Source: Variovorax sp. SG517 | Lineage (GTDB): Bacteria > Pseudomonadota > Gammaproteobacteria > Burkholderiales > Burkholderiaceae_C | Direction of reading: 5' to 3' | Assembly (NCBI RefSeq): GCF_013376045.1 | Contig: NZ_JABMJG010000009.1 | Span: 1 to 64,000, forward strand | Length of the DNA: 64,000 nucleotides | In this document: piece by piece, positions 42,494 to 50,233 of the stretch | Position numbering within the stretch: the first letter of the stretch is position 1 | Layout: the number at the start of each line of letters is the position of its first letter | The notes under the pieces: generated by a model | Seen by the model: only the letters and a program-made list of their open reading frames with translations | Database searches by the model: none | Told to the model about the DNA's origin: nothing | Program-made: the position numbers and the translations under genes

Positions 42494-43827
42494 CGCCGCC
42501 GAACGACGCCGTACCCACCCACGAACAGATCGCGCTGATCGGCGCGGGCCCCTCCGGTCTTGCCGGTGCGCGCAACCTGCAGAAGCACGGCGTGCCGTTC
42601 CAGGGCTTCGAGGCGCATGGCGACGTGGGCGGGCTGTGGGACATCGACAATCCGCGCTCCACCGTCTATCACTCCGCGCACCTGATCTCGAGCAAGCGCA
42701 CCACCGAGTTCAGCGAATTCCCGATGGCCGACACGGTGGCCGACTATCCGAGCCACCGCGAGCTGCGCCGCTACTTCAGCGACTTCGCCGACAAGTTCGG
42801 GCTGCGCGAGCACTTCCGCTTCAACACGCGCGTGCTGCGCGTCGAGCCCGTGAGCGACGCGCCCGGCACGCGCTGGCTCGTGACCACCGAAGACGGCGAG
42901 GGCACCGTCGAGACGGCCGAGTACAGGGGCGTGGTCATCGCCAACGGCACGCTCGCCGAGCCCAAGCGGCCGAGCTTCGACGGCCACTTCGAGGGCGAGC
43001 TGCTGCACACCAGCGACTACAAGCACCCGGATCTCTTCAAGGACAAGCGCGTGCTGATCGTCGGCGCGGGCAACTCGGGCTGCGACATCGCGGTCGACGC
43101 GGTGCATTACGCGCAGAGCGTCGACATCTCGGTGCGGCGCGGCTACTACTTCGTGCCCAAGTACGTGTTCGGCAAGCCGGCCGACACGCTGGGCGGCAAG
43201 CGGCCGCTGCCGCCATGGCTCAAGCAGCGCATCGACTCGACGGTGCTCAAGTGGTTCACCGGCGACCCGGTGCGCTTCGGCTTTCCGAAGCCCGACTACC
43301 GGATGTACGAATCGCACCCCATCGTGAATTCGCTCGTGTTGCACCACGTGGGCCACGGCGACATCGGCGTGCGCGCCGACATCGCGCGGCTCGACGGGCG
43401 CACGGTGCATTTCAAGGACGGCAGCGCGCGCGACTACGACCTGATCCTCGCGGCCACCGGCTACGCGCTGCACTACCCCTTCATCGAGCGCGAGCTACTG
43501 AACTGGCAGGGCATGGCGCCGCGGCTGTACCTCAACATCTTCTCGCCGCGCTTCGAGAACATCGCGGTGCTCGGGATGATCGAGGCCAGCGGCATCGGAT
43601 GGCAGGGCCGCTACGAGCAGGCCGAGCTGGTGGCGCGCTACTTCCGCGCGCAGGCGGGCGGTTCGCCGAAGGCAGCCGCGTTGCGGAGCGCCGCCCAGGG
43701 GCCGGCGCCCGACCTGTCGGGCGGCTTCAAGTACCTCCAGCTCGAGCGCATGGCGTACTACGTGCACAAGGACACCTACCGCGCGGCAGTGCGCAACGCC
43801 GCCGCGGCGCTGGCCGACCAGGGCTGA
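42490..43827 (+). CDS. flavin-containing monooxygenase (FMO/BVMO-like)
   Basis: A 445-residue FAD enzyme. FAD motif 'LIGAGPSGLAGARNL' (16-30) and NADP motif 'VLIVGAGNSGCDIAV' frame the FMO fingerprint FxGxxxHxxxY, here F167-Y177 with H173. 'GGLWDID' and 'ATGYALHYPFI' are further family marks. It should oxygenate a soft nucleophile or a ketone with NADPH and oxygen. The substrate is unknown. It is coupled to the preceding SDR by ATGA, a pair that would suit alcohol to ketone to ester oxidation. Confidence 0.92.
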   Translation: MTPPNDAVPTHEQIALIGAGPSGLAGARNLQKHGVPFQGFEAHGDVGGLWDIDNPRSTVYHSAHLISSKRTTEFSEFPMADTVADYPSHRELRRYFSDFADKFGLREHFRFNTRVLRVEPVSDAPGTRWLVTTEDGEGTVETAEYRGVVIANGTLAEPKRPSFDGHFEGELLHTSDYKHPDLFKDKRVLIVGAGNSGCDIAVDAVHYAQSVDISVRRGYYFVPKYVFGKPADTLGGKRPLPPWLKQRIDSTVLKWFTGDPVRFGFPKPDYRMYESHPIVNSLVLHHVGHGDIGVRADIARLDGRTVHFKDGSARDYDLILAATGYALHYPFIERELLNWQGMAPRLYLNIFSPRFENIAVLGMIEASGIGWQGRYEQAELVARYFRAQAGGSPKAAALRSAAQGPAPDLSGGFKYLQLERMAYYVHKDTYRAAVRNAAAALADQG

Positions 43828-43844
43828 ACGAAGGAGCAACGCGC

Positions 43845-44747
43845 ATGCTGCCCGTCGACGAGATACGCCTTCACTTCAACCCGGCCTCGCTGGTGCTGCT
43901 CAACGTGGTGCTGGGCTTCCTGATGTTCGGCATCGCGCTGGACACGCGCATCGAAGACTTCAAGCGCGTGGCGCGCATGCCCGGCGCGATGGCCGTGGGC
44001 ATCGGCGCGCAGTTCATCGTGCTGCCGGCGGTGACCTACGTGCTCACGCTGATCCTCAAGCCTGGGCCGAGCATCGCGCTGGGCATGATCCTGGTGGCCT
44101 GCTGCCCGCCGGGGAACATCTCGCAGATCCTCACGCACCGCGCGGGCGGCAACGTGGCGCTGTCGGTGTCGATGACGGCGATCTCGAACGCGATCTCCAT
44201 CGTGGTGATGCCGCTGAACTTTGCGTTCTGGGGCGGGCTGCATCCGACGGCCTCGGCGCTGCTGAAGACCATTGCGCTCGATCCGCTGGACATGCTGGGG
44301 CACATCGTGGCGATCATCGGCATTCCCTTCGTGCTGGGCGTGGCCTGTGCGCACAGGCTGCCGACGCTCACGGCGCGCATCAAGAAGCCGGTGGGCGTGC
44401 TGAGCTTCGTCGCGCTGATCGTGTTCATCGTCGGCGCCATCGCGGGCAACTGGCGCTTCTTCCTCGACTACGTGGGGCTGGTGCTGCTGGCGGTGGTGAT
44501 CCACGACGCGCTGGCCTTCAGCACCGGCTACCTGTGTGCGCGGCTCTCGGGGCTGGGCGACTACGACCGGCGCGCCGTGTCCATCGAGGTGGGCATCCGC
44601 AATTCGGGGCTCGGGCTGGTGCTGATCTTCAGCTTCTTCGGCGGGCTCGGCGGCATGGCCGTGGTGGCGGGCGTGTGGGGCTTCTGGGACATCATCGCGG
44701 GCCTTGCGCTGGCGAGCTGGTGGGGGCGCAAGCCCGCGAAGCCATGA
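43845..44747 (+). CDS. BASS family (bile acid:sodium symporter-like) transporter
   Basis: A 300-residue inner-membrane protein with about nine to ten segments of the BASS fold. Conserved 'LVACCPPGNISQILTHRAGGNVALSVSMTAISN' marks the first crossover helix, and 'SIEVGIRNSGLGLVLI' the second, both at the sodium sites. Bacterial members carry carboxylates or sterol-like acids. GAAGGAG precedes the ATG. It lies between an FMO and an epimerase gene of one operon. Confidence 0.92.
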   Translation: MLPVDEIRLHFNPASLVLLNVVLGFLMFGIALDTRIEDFKRVARMPGAMAVGIGAQFIVLPAVTYVLTLILKPGPSIALGMILVACCPPGNISQILTHRAGGNVALSVSMTAISNAISIVVMPLNFAFWGGLHPTASALLKTIALDPLDMLGHIVAIIGIPFVLGVACAHRLPTLTARIKKPVGVLSFVALIVFIVGAIAGNWRFFLDYVGLVLLAVVIHDALAFSTGYLCARLSGLGDYDRRAVSIEVGIRNSGLGLVLIFSFFGGLGGMAVVAGVWGFWDIIAGLALASWWGRKPAKP

Positions 44748-45742
44748 GCGGCGAAGGAATCGTCGCGCGCTGCGTGCTGGTGACCGGGGCCGACGGCTTC
44801 CTGGGTCGCAGCCTGCTCGCCGCGCTGGCGCAGCAGGGCAGGCTGGAAGCGCTGGTCGCGGTCGACGTGCGCGAGGTGCCGCCGGACCGGCGGCTCATGG
44901 GCGTGGCCTACCGGCAGCTGGACGTGCGCGACTCGCGCATCGCCGAAGCCATCGCCGACCATGCGATAGACACCGTGGTGCATCTCGCTTCCATCGTCAC
45001 GCCGGGCAAGGACTCGAACCGCGCCTTCGAGCATTCGGTGGACGTGGGCGGCACGCGCAATGTGCTCGAAGCCTGCGTGGCGAACGGCGTGCGGCACATC
45101 GTGGTGTCGTCCAGCGGCGCGGCCTACGGCTACCACGCGGACAACCCGGCGTGGATCACCGAGTCGCAGCCGCTGCGCGGCAACGCCGTGTTCGCCTACG
45201 CCGACCACAAGCGGCAGGTGGAGGAGATGCTCGCCGACTATCGCGAGCGGCATCCGTCGCTGGCGCAGACGGTGCTGCGCATCGGCACCATCCTGGGCGA
45301 GCGGGTGGACAACCAGATCACGGCGCTGTTCGAGAAGAAGCGGCTCATCGCCATCCGAGGCAGCGCGAGCCCCTTCGTGTTCGTGTGGGACGAGGACGTG
45401 ACAGGCGCCATCGCCCATGCGCTCGGCGGCGCGTCGCCCGGCTGCTACAACCTCGCGGGCGACGGCGCGCTGAGCATCCACGAGATCGCCTCGCGGCTCG
45501 GCAAGCGAGCGGTCGACTGGCCGGCCGGCGTTCTGAAGGCGGCGCTGGCGGCGGGCTCGGCGCTGGGCGTGAGCCGCTACGGGCCGGAGCAGCTCGACTT
45601 CCTGCGCTACCGGCCGGTGCTGCTCAACACCGCGCTGAAAGAGCGCTTCGGCTATGTGCCGCGCAAGACCAGCAGCGAGGCCTTCGACGCCTTCGTGGCG
45701 GCGCGGGCGCGGCTGGGGCGGCCGGTCACTGCTTCGTCCTGA
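44744..45742 (+). CDS. NAD-dependent epimerase/dehydratase family protein
   Basis: A 332-residue extended SDR. NAD motif 'VLVTGADGFLGRSLL' (residues 11-25), 'VVHLASIVTPG', catalytic 'VVSSSGAAYG' and the YxxxK at 'YADHKRQVEEML'. The family includes sugar epimerases and 3-beta-hydroxysteroid-like dehydrogenases; the latter suits the operon's hydrophobic-substrate enzymes. Start overlaps the transporter stop by ATGA. It converges with and overlaps a LysR gene by 17 bases. Confidence 0.88.
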   Translation: MSGEGIVARCVLVTGADGFLGRSLLAALAQQGRLEALVAVDVREVPPDRRLMGVAYRQLDVRDSRIAEAIADHAIDTVVHLASIVTPGKDSNRAFEHSVDVGGTRNVLEACVANGVRHIVVSSSGAAYGYHADNPAWITESQPLRGNAVFAYADHKRQVEEMLADYRERHPSLAQTVLRIGTILGERVDNQITALFEKKRLIAIRGSASPFVFVWDEDVTGAIAHALGGASPGCYNLAGDGALSIHEIASRLGKRAVDWPAGVLKAALAAGSALGVSRYGPEQLDFLRYRPVLLNTALKERFGYVPRKTSSEAFDAFVAARARLGRPVTASS

Positions 45743-46637
45743 CCTCGTCGGGCGGCGGCGCGACCAGGTAGTCGAGCATGCGCCGCGCGTTGAGCGGCAG
45801 GTCTTCCGACGAGCGCACGCAGGCCATCAGCGTGCGCTCGGCCCAGGCGTCGGCGAGCGAGGCGCGCGCGATCTTCATCGAGCGGGCGCAGCGCTCGGCG
45901 GCGGTCTGCGGGACGATGCCGACGCCGATGCCGTACTCGACCATGCGGCACACCGCCTCGAAGTTGCGCACGCGCACGCGGTAGGCCAGGTGCTTGCCCA
46001 GGGCGCGCACGTGCTGGGTGATGAGCTGCTGGAGCGCGCTGTCGGCGGGCAGGCCGACGAATTCGCTGTCGACCACCTCGGCCAGCCTCAGGCGCCGTCG
46101 GCTGGCCAGTGCATGGCCGCGCGGCATCACCAGCACCAGGTCGTCGCGGCGGAAGGGATGGCATTCGAGGCCCTCGCTGTCGATGGCGTCGGAGACGATG
46201 CCGATGTCGCACAGGCCGGCGCGCAGGGCTTCCACGGTGTCGGGGCTGGCGCGCTCTTCCAGGTCGACCGAGATGCGCGGATGCTCCGCCAGGAAGCGGC
46301 TCAGCACCTCGGGCAGGTGCTCGGTCAGCGCCGAGGTGCCGCACATGAAGCGCACATGGCCCTTGAGGCCCTGGCCGTACTCGCCGAGCTCGCCGCGCAG
46401 GCGCTCCATCTGCTGCAGCACGACGCGCGCATGGTGCAGCAGCGTGCGGCCGGCCTCGGTGGGGCGCACGCCCTGCGCGTGGCGGGTGAGCAGGGGGCTG
46501 CCCAGGGCGTCTTCCATGCCGCGCACGCGCTGGCTGGCGGAGGCCAGCGTCATGTGCGAACGCCCCGCGCCGGCAGTGAGGCTGCCGGCCTCGACGACAT
46601 GGATGAAGAGCCGCAGGTCGGTGAGGTCGAATCGCAT
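45726..46637 (-). CDS. LysR family regulator
   Basis: A 303-residue LysR protein. The winged helix covers residues 1-60 ('LTDLRLFIHVVEAGSLTAGAGRSHMTLASASQRVRGME'), followed by the effector domain. Its 3' end overlaps the epimerase gene, and it diverges from a TauE/SafE carrier gene across a dyad, so the carrier is the likely target. It could also act on the preceding four-gene operon. Confidence 0.9.
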   Translation of the reverse strand: MRFDLTDLRLFIHVVEAGSLTAGAGRSHMTLASASQRVRGMEDALGSPLLTRHAQGVRPTEAGRTLLHHARVVLQQMERLRGELGEYGQGLKGHVRFMCGTSALTEHLPEVLSRFLAEHPRISVDLEERASPDTVEALRAGLCDIGIVSDAIDSEGLECHPFRRDDLVLVMPRGHALASRRRLRLAEVVDSEFVGLPADSALQQLITQHVRALGKHLAYRVRVRNFEAVCRMVEYGIGVGIVPQTAAERCARSMKIARASLADAWAERTLMACVRSSEDLPLNARRMLDYLVAPPPDEVRTKQ

Positions 46638-46661
46638 GATCCGGCGGAGTGTGCACCAGGA

Positions 46662-46682
46662 GCCTCAGCCGCAGACTGAGGC
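46662..46682. promoter_or_regulatory. dyad GCCTCAG-N7-CTGAGGC, likely LysR operator
   Basis: A perfect 7-base inverted repeat in the gap between the divergent LysR and TauE/SafE genes, 25 bases from the LysR start codon. Symmetry and position suit an autoregulatory LysR site. Confidence 0.5.
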
Positions 46683-46716
46683 CCGCTTCGCGAATGCCGC
46701 ATTTGCGGCGGCGGGC
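46681..46716 (+). promoter_or_regulatory. nested palindrome before the TauE/SafE gene
   Basis: Outer arms GCCCGC (46681-46686) and GCGGGC (46711-46716) enclose a perfect inner hairpin GCCGCA-TT-TGCGGC (46696-46709). It would form a strong stem in the leader 23 bases before the carrier's start codon, or act as DNA-level symmetry next to the LysR dyad. Confidence 0.4.
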
Positions 46717-46739
46717 TTCGTCGGCAGAGTCGGCCTCCG

Positions 46740-47498
46740 ATGACGCATCCGATCGACGCAACTGCTTTCTGGGCCGCCGCCACGGCCGTGTACCTGCTGG
46801 CCGGGGTGATCAAGGGCGTGGTCGGCCTCGGGCTGCCGACGGTGTCGATGGCGCTGCTCGCGCTGTGGATGTCGCCGGCCCAGGCCGCCGCGCTGCTGAT
46901 CGTGCCCTCGCTGGTCACCAACATCTGGCAGACCGGGCCGCGCGCGACCTTCATGCCCGTGCTGCGGCGCATCGGCGGCATGCAGGTGGGCGTGGTGATC
47001 GGCACGCTGGCCGGGGCGCTGTGGCTGGGCGTGCCGGCCGGTGCCTGGGCCTCGTTCGCGCTCGGGGTGGCGCTGATCGTCTATGCGCTCTGGGGGCTGA
47101 CCGGGCGACAGTTGCATGTGAGCGACGCGCAGGCGCGCTGGGTGGGGCCGCTGGTGGGCGTGGCCACCGGCCTGGTGACGGCCGTGACGGGCGTGTTCGC
47201 GGTGCCTGCGGTGCCTTACCTGCAGGCGCTGGGCTTCCAGCGCGATTCGCTGATCCAGGCGATGGGGATCTCGTTCACCACCTCGACGGTGGTGCTGGCC
47301 ATCGGGCTGGCCGTGAACGGGGGATATCCGGTGTCGGCGATCGGAGGTTCGGTCGCGATGCTGGCGCCGGCCATCGGCGGCATGGTGCTGGGGACCTGGC
47401 TGCGCAAGCGGCTGTCGGTGGAGGTGTTCCGGCGCTGCTTCCTGGTCGGGCTGGCGCTGCTGGGCCTGTACATGGCCGTGCGGGCGGCCGCGGGGTGA
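46740..47498 (+). CDS. TauE/SafE family carrier
   Basis: A 252-residue membrane protein with about eight segments in two halves. Repeated core motifs are 'KGVVGLGLPTVSMALLALWMSPAQAAALLIVPSL' and 'GLVTAVTGVFAVPAVPYLQALGFQRDSLIQAMGIS'. Members export sulfite, sulfoacetate or related anions. It diverges from a LysR gene and converges with Nudix; substrate unknown. Confidence 0.9.
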   Translation: MTHPIDATAFWAAATAVYLLAGVIKGVVGLGLPTVSMALLALWMSPAQAAALLIVPSLVTNIWQTGPRATFMPVLRRIGGMQVGVVIGTLAGALWLGVPAGAWASFALGVALIVYALWGLTGRQLHVSDAQARWVGPLVGVATGLVTAVTGVFAVPAVPYLQALGFQRDSLIQAMGISFTTSTVVLAIGLAVNGGYPVSAIGGSVAMLAPAIGGMVLGTWLRKRLSVEVFRRCFLVGLALLGLYMAVRAAAG

Positions 47499-47508
47499 CG
47501 ATGGTGGC

Positions 47509-47979
47509 TCAGGCCGCCAGCAGCAGGGCCGAACGTACGCGCTCGATGGTCTGGCGGTAGGGCAGGGCGAAGTCGTCGATCGGGTCGTTGGCGTCGAGCC
47601 AGCTGAAGAGGAAGACCAGTCCTTCTTCCTCGGGGCTGCCCGTGGCCGTGTGCGTGAAGCTCTCGGGCAGGGCGCTCTCGGCGCGCATCAGGAACAGGTG
47701 CCACAGCTGCGGGTGGCGGTGCGTGTTGCCTTCGATGCCGGCCTCGCATTCGCGGTTCAGCGTGCCCAGCGACTGCAGTTCGCCGGCGTAGTCGATGCCC
47801 GATTCCTCGAGCAGCTCGCGGCGCACCGCCACCTCGGGCGACTCGCCGGGCTCGATGGTGCCCTTGGGCAGCTGCATGTTGCCGTCCTCGGGATGGCGGA
47901 ACACCAGCAGCCGGCCCCTTGCGTCGACCAGGCAGGCGCAGGCCTTGGGGATGGTGACGCTGGGGCTGCCGGCGTTCAT
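47509..47979 (-). CDS. Nudix hydrolase
   Basis: A 156-residue hydrolase of nucleoside diphosphate-X compounds. The Nudix box is at residues 40-62, with G40, E46 and the RELLEESG core (R54-G61). The start MNAGSPSVTIPKACACLV leads directly into the fold. Two bases separate it from the gatB/yqeY-like gene upstream, suggesting one operon. Confidence 0.92.
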   Translation of the reverse strand: MNAGSPSVTIPKACACLVDARGRLLVFRHPEDGNMQLPKGTIEPGESPEVAVRRELLEESGIDYAGELQSLGTLNRECEAGIEGNTHRHPQLWHLFLMRAESALPESFTHTATGSPEEEGLVFLFSWLDANDPIDDFALPYRQTIERVRSALLLAA

Positions 47980-47981
47980 GC

Positions 47982-48431
47982 TCAGGCGCCCGTCAGAGCG
48001 GCCTTGACCGCTGCGCTGACCTGACTCATGTCGGCCTTGCCGGCCAGGCGGGTCTTGACCACGCCCATCACCTTGCCCATGTCGCCCGGGCCCTTGGCGC
48101 CCAGCTCGGCCACGATGGCCTTCACTTCGGCGGCGACTTCCTCGGCGCCCATGCGCTGGGGCAGGTAGACCTCCAGCACCTTGATCTCGGCGGCTTCCTT
48201 GTCGGCGAGGTCGGTGCGGCCGCCGGTGGTGAAGGCGGCGATCGAGTCCTTGCGCTGCTTGACCATCTTGTCGACGATGGCCACGACCATGGTGTCGTCG
48301 AGCTCCACGCGCTCGTCGACTTCCTTTTGCTTCATCGCGGCCAGCAGCAGGCGGATGGTGGCCAGGCGCTCGGAGTCCTTGGCGCGCATCGCCGTCTTCA
48401 TGTCTTCGGTGATCTGTTCTTTGATAGTCAT
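47982..48431 (-). CDS. GatB/YqeY domain protein
   Basis: A 149-residue helical protein like the tail domain of the tRNA-amidotransferase subunit GatB. The family run 'IKEQITEDMKTAMRAKDSERLATIRLLLAAMKQKEVD' starts it and 'GDMGKVMGVVKTRLAGKADMSQVS' ends it. It probably touches tRNA, but the role is unproven. It follows rpsU, a very common order in proteobacteria. The ATG at 48431 has AAAGG upstream; a terminator stem ends just before. Confidence 0.92.
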   Translation of the reverse strand: MTIKEQITEDMKTAMRAKDSERLATIRLLLAAMKQKEVDERVELDDTMVVAIVDKMVKQRKDSIAAFTTGGRTDLADKEAAEIKVLEVYLPQRMGAEEVAAEVKAIVAELGAKGPGDMGKVMGVVKTRLAGKADMSQVSAAVKAALTGA

Positions 48432-48446
48432 TCGGCAACCTTTCGG

Positions 48447-48484
48447 AAAAAACAAAAGCCGCGGCAGGTTTCCCTGGCGCGGCT
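48447..48484 (-). terminator. rho-independent terminator after rpsU
   Basis: On the minus strand the 28 bases 48484-48457 fold into a GC-rich stem (AGCCGCGCCAGG against CCTGCCGCGGCT, one mismatch) with a GAAA loop. A T-rich run, TTTTGTTTTTT, follows at 48457-48447. It lies 58 bases after the rpsU stop and only 15 bases before the next start codon, so downstream genes rely on read-through or on another promoter. Confidence 0.85.
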
Positions 48485-48541
48485 GAGGCAACGGAGCGGC
48501 GGTGCTGACTTTCGTCTGGCGCCTGCCACCCGGGGCGTTGC

Positions 48542-48754
48542 TTAGTACAGCTTCTTGGGCAGCTGCATGCTGCGCACGCGCTTGTAGTGGCGCTTGACCG
48601 CGGCTGCCTTCTTGCGCTTGCGCTCGGCGGTCGGCTTTTCGTAGAACTCGCGGGCGCGCAGGTCGGTCAGCAGGCCGAGCTTTTCGATGGTGCGCTTGAA
48701 ACGGCGCAGGGCGACGTCGAAGGGCTCGTTTTCTTTAACGCGGATGGTGGTCAT
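48542..48754 (-). CDS. rpsU: 30S ribosomal protein bS21
   Basis: A 70-residue, very basic ribosomal protein of the small subunit. The start [21 protein letters not shown] and the end '[17 protein letters not shown]' are diagnostic. bS21 sits near the anti-Shine-Dalgarno of 16S rRNA. No Shine-Dalgarno is visible before its own ATG; the upstream 25 bases are A/C/T-rich. Confidence 0.97.
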
Positions 48755-48863
48755 TGATGAATCGTTGAAATGGATTTGGCCTGGAGAGATCGAGGCCCCA
48801 AGCCGGGGTTCCTCAACTGAAATCTTTTGCGGCCGTTGAGGTAAGGCCAAGAGTTAGCCCATG

Positions 48864-48869
48864 AGTATA
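48864..48869 (-). promoter_or_regulatory. extended -10 promoter of rpsU
   Basis: TATACT on the minus strand (five of six consensus bases) is preceded by TGC, giving an extended -10 (TGnTATACT). No -35 box of quality is seen. It lies 110 bases before the rpsU start. The TG comes from the end of a 14-base unit repeated 21 bases away. Confidence 0.45.
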
Positions 48870-48904
48870 GCACTCCCCCAGGCGGAAATGGCACTCCCCC
48901 AGGC
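48870..48904. repeat. 14-base direct repeat GCACTCCCCCAGGC, 21-base period
   Basis: Two exact copies, 48870-48883 and 48891-48904. The second is the end of dispersed repeat copy B. The first looks like a partial duplication lying against the rpsU -10. Confidence 0.8.
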
Positions 48905-48990
48905 TGCGCGCACTTCGTGTCGCTTCGCCGACCCCCTCGCCGGGGGCGACACCTGAAGCCCGGCAAAGCCGGTTCCTCGGTGTCTCTGAA
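48895..48990 (-). repeat. dispersed GC-rich intergenic repeat, copy B
   Basis: Read on the minus strand this copy runs from GACACCGAGGAACCGGCT to GCGCAGCCTGGGGG and aligns with copies A and C across its whole length. The GAAGCGACACGAAGTGCG segment is shared with copy A and is shortened in copy C. It lies between the rpsU promoter and the 3' end of the HI0933-like gene. Confidence 0.85.
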
Positions 48991-49003
48991 GGGGGCGAGA
49001 AGG

Positions 49004-50233
49004 TCAGAGGGCCTGGGCGCACGCATGTGCGCTTGCCCAGGCCCACTGGAAGTTGTATCCGCCCAGCCAGCCGGTCACGTCGACCACTTCGCCGATGAAG
49101 TACAGGCCCGGCTGCTTCGATTCCATCGTCTGGGACGACAGGTCGCGGGTGTCGACGCCGCCGGCCGTGACCTCGGCCTTCTTGTAGCCCTCGGTGCCGC
49201 TGGGAATGATCTGCCAGCGGGAAATGCGCTCCGACAGGGCCGCCAGAGCCTTGTCGGCGGCCTCGTTGACCGGCCGCTGCAGGGCTGGGTCCTGTCCGAC
49301 CCAGGCGTCCGCCAGCCGGGAGGGCACCAGGGCGGCCAGTTCGTTGGCGATGCGTTTCTTCGACCGCAGCTTGGCCTCGCCCAATGCCTCGGCCACGTTC
49401 ACGCCGGGGGCGAAATCGAGCGTCAGCGGCGCGCCGGGCTTCCAGTAGCTCGAGATCTGCAGCACCGCCGGGCCCGACAGGCCCCGGTGGGTGAAGAGCA
49501 GGTCTTCGAGGAAGGCCATCTTTTCCTTCTTGGCGCCGGTCTCGATGCGCACCGGCAGCGCCAGCCCGGCCAGTTCGGCGTACGGCGCCCAGGCCTCGCC
49601 GCCGAAGGTCAGGGGCACCAGCGCGGGCCGCGGCGCCACCATCCGCAGGCCGAACTGCTCGGCGACGCGGTAGCCGAAGTCGCTGGCGCCGATCTGGGGG
49701 ATCGACAGGCCGCCTGTGGCGACCACAATTTTCGGCGTTTCGATGGGGCCCCGGCTGCTCTCGATTCGATAGCTGCCAGCGCTCTTGCCGTCTGCATTGC
49801 CGGCGGAAAACGTGATCTCGCCGATCCTGCACGGCTGCCAGCGCTCGACCCCGCCCGCCGCGCATTCGGCCAACAGCATGTCGACGATCTGCTGCGAGGA
49901 GCCGTCGCAGAAGAGCTGGCCCTTGTGCTTCTCGTGAAAGGCGATGCCGTGCTTTTGCACCAGCTCGATGAACTGCTGCGGCGCATAGCGCGACAGCGCC
50001 GAGCGGCAGAAATTCGGGTTGTCGCCGATGAAGTGCCGCTGCGGTGCGCGCACGTCCAGGTCGCGGTTGGTGAAGTTGGCGCGCCCGCCGCCGGAGATGC
50101 GGATCTTCTCGCCCACCTTCTCGCTGTGGTCCACCACCAGCACCTTCAGCCCGCGCTGGCCCGCCACGCCGGCGCAGAAGAGCCCGGCGGCGCCGGCGCC
50201 GATCACGACAGCGTCGAATTTCGCCGCGCTCAA
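49004..50233 (-). CDS. HI0933/BaiN-type FAD oxidoreductase
   Basis: A 409-residue flavoprotein of the HI0933 family. FAD motif 'FDAVVIGAGAAGLFCAGVAGQRG' (residues 6-28), 'GEKIRISGGGRANFTN', and the terminal 'QPGLYFIGEVVDVTGWLGGYNFQWAW'. Relatives include BaiN, which reduces bile-acid double bonds; most have no known substrate. The start is a TTG overlapping the stop of the YiiX-like gene (TTGA). No better start precedes the dinucleotide motif. Confidence 0.9.
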   Translation of the reverse strand: MSAAKFDAVVIGAGAAGLFCAGVAGQRGLKVLVVDHSEKVGEKIRISGGGRANFTNRDLDVRAPQRHFIGDNPNFCRSALSRYAPQQFIELVQKHGIAFHEKHKGQLFCDGSSQQIVDMLLAECAAGGVERWQPCRIGEITFSAGNADGKSAGSYRIESSRGPIETPKIVVATGGLSIPQIGASDFGYRVAEQFGLRMVAPRPALVPLTFGGEAWAPYAELAGLALPVRIETGAKKEKMAFLEDLLFTHRGLSGPAVLQISSYWKPGAPLTLDFAPGVNVAEALGEAKLRSKKRIANELAALVPSRLADAWVGQDPALQRPVNEAADKALAALSERISRWQIIPSGTEGYKKAEVTAGGVDTRDLSSQTMESKQPGLYFIGEVVDVTGWLGGYNFQWAWASAHACAQAL

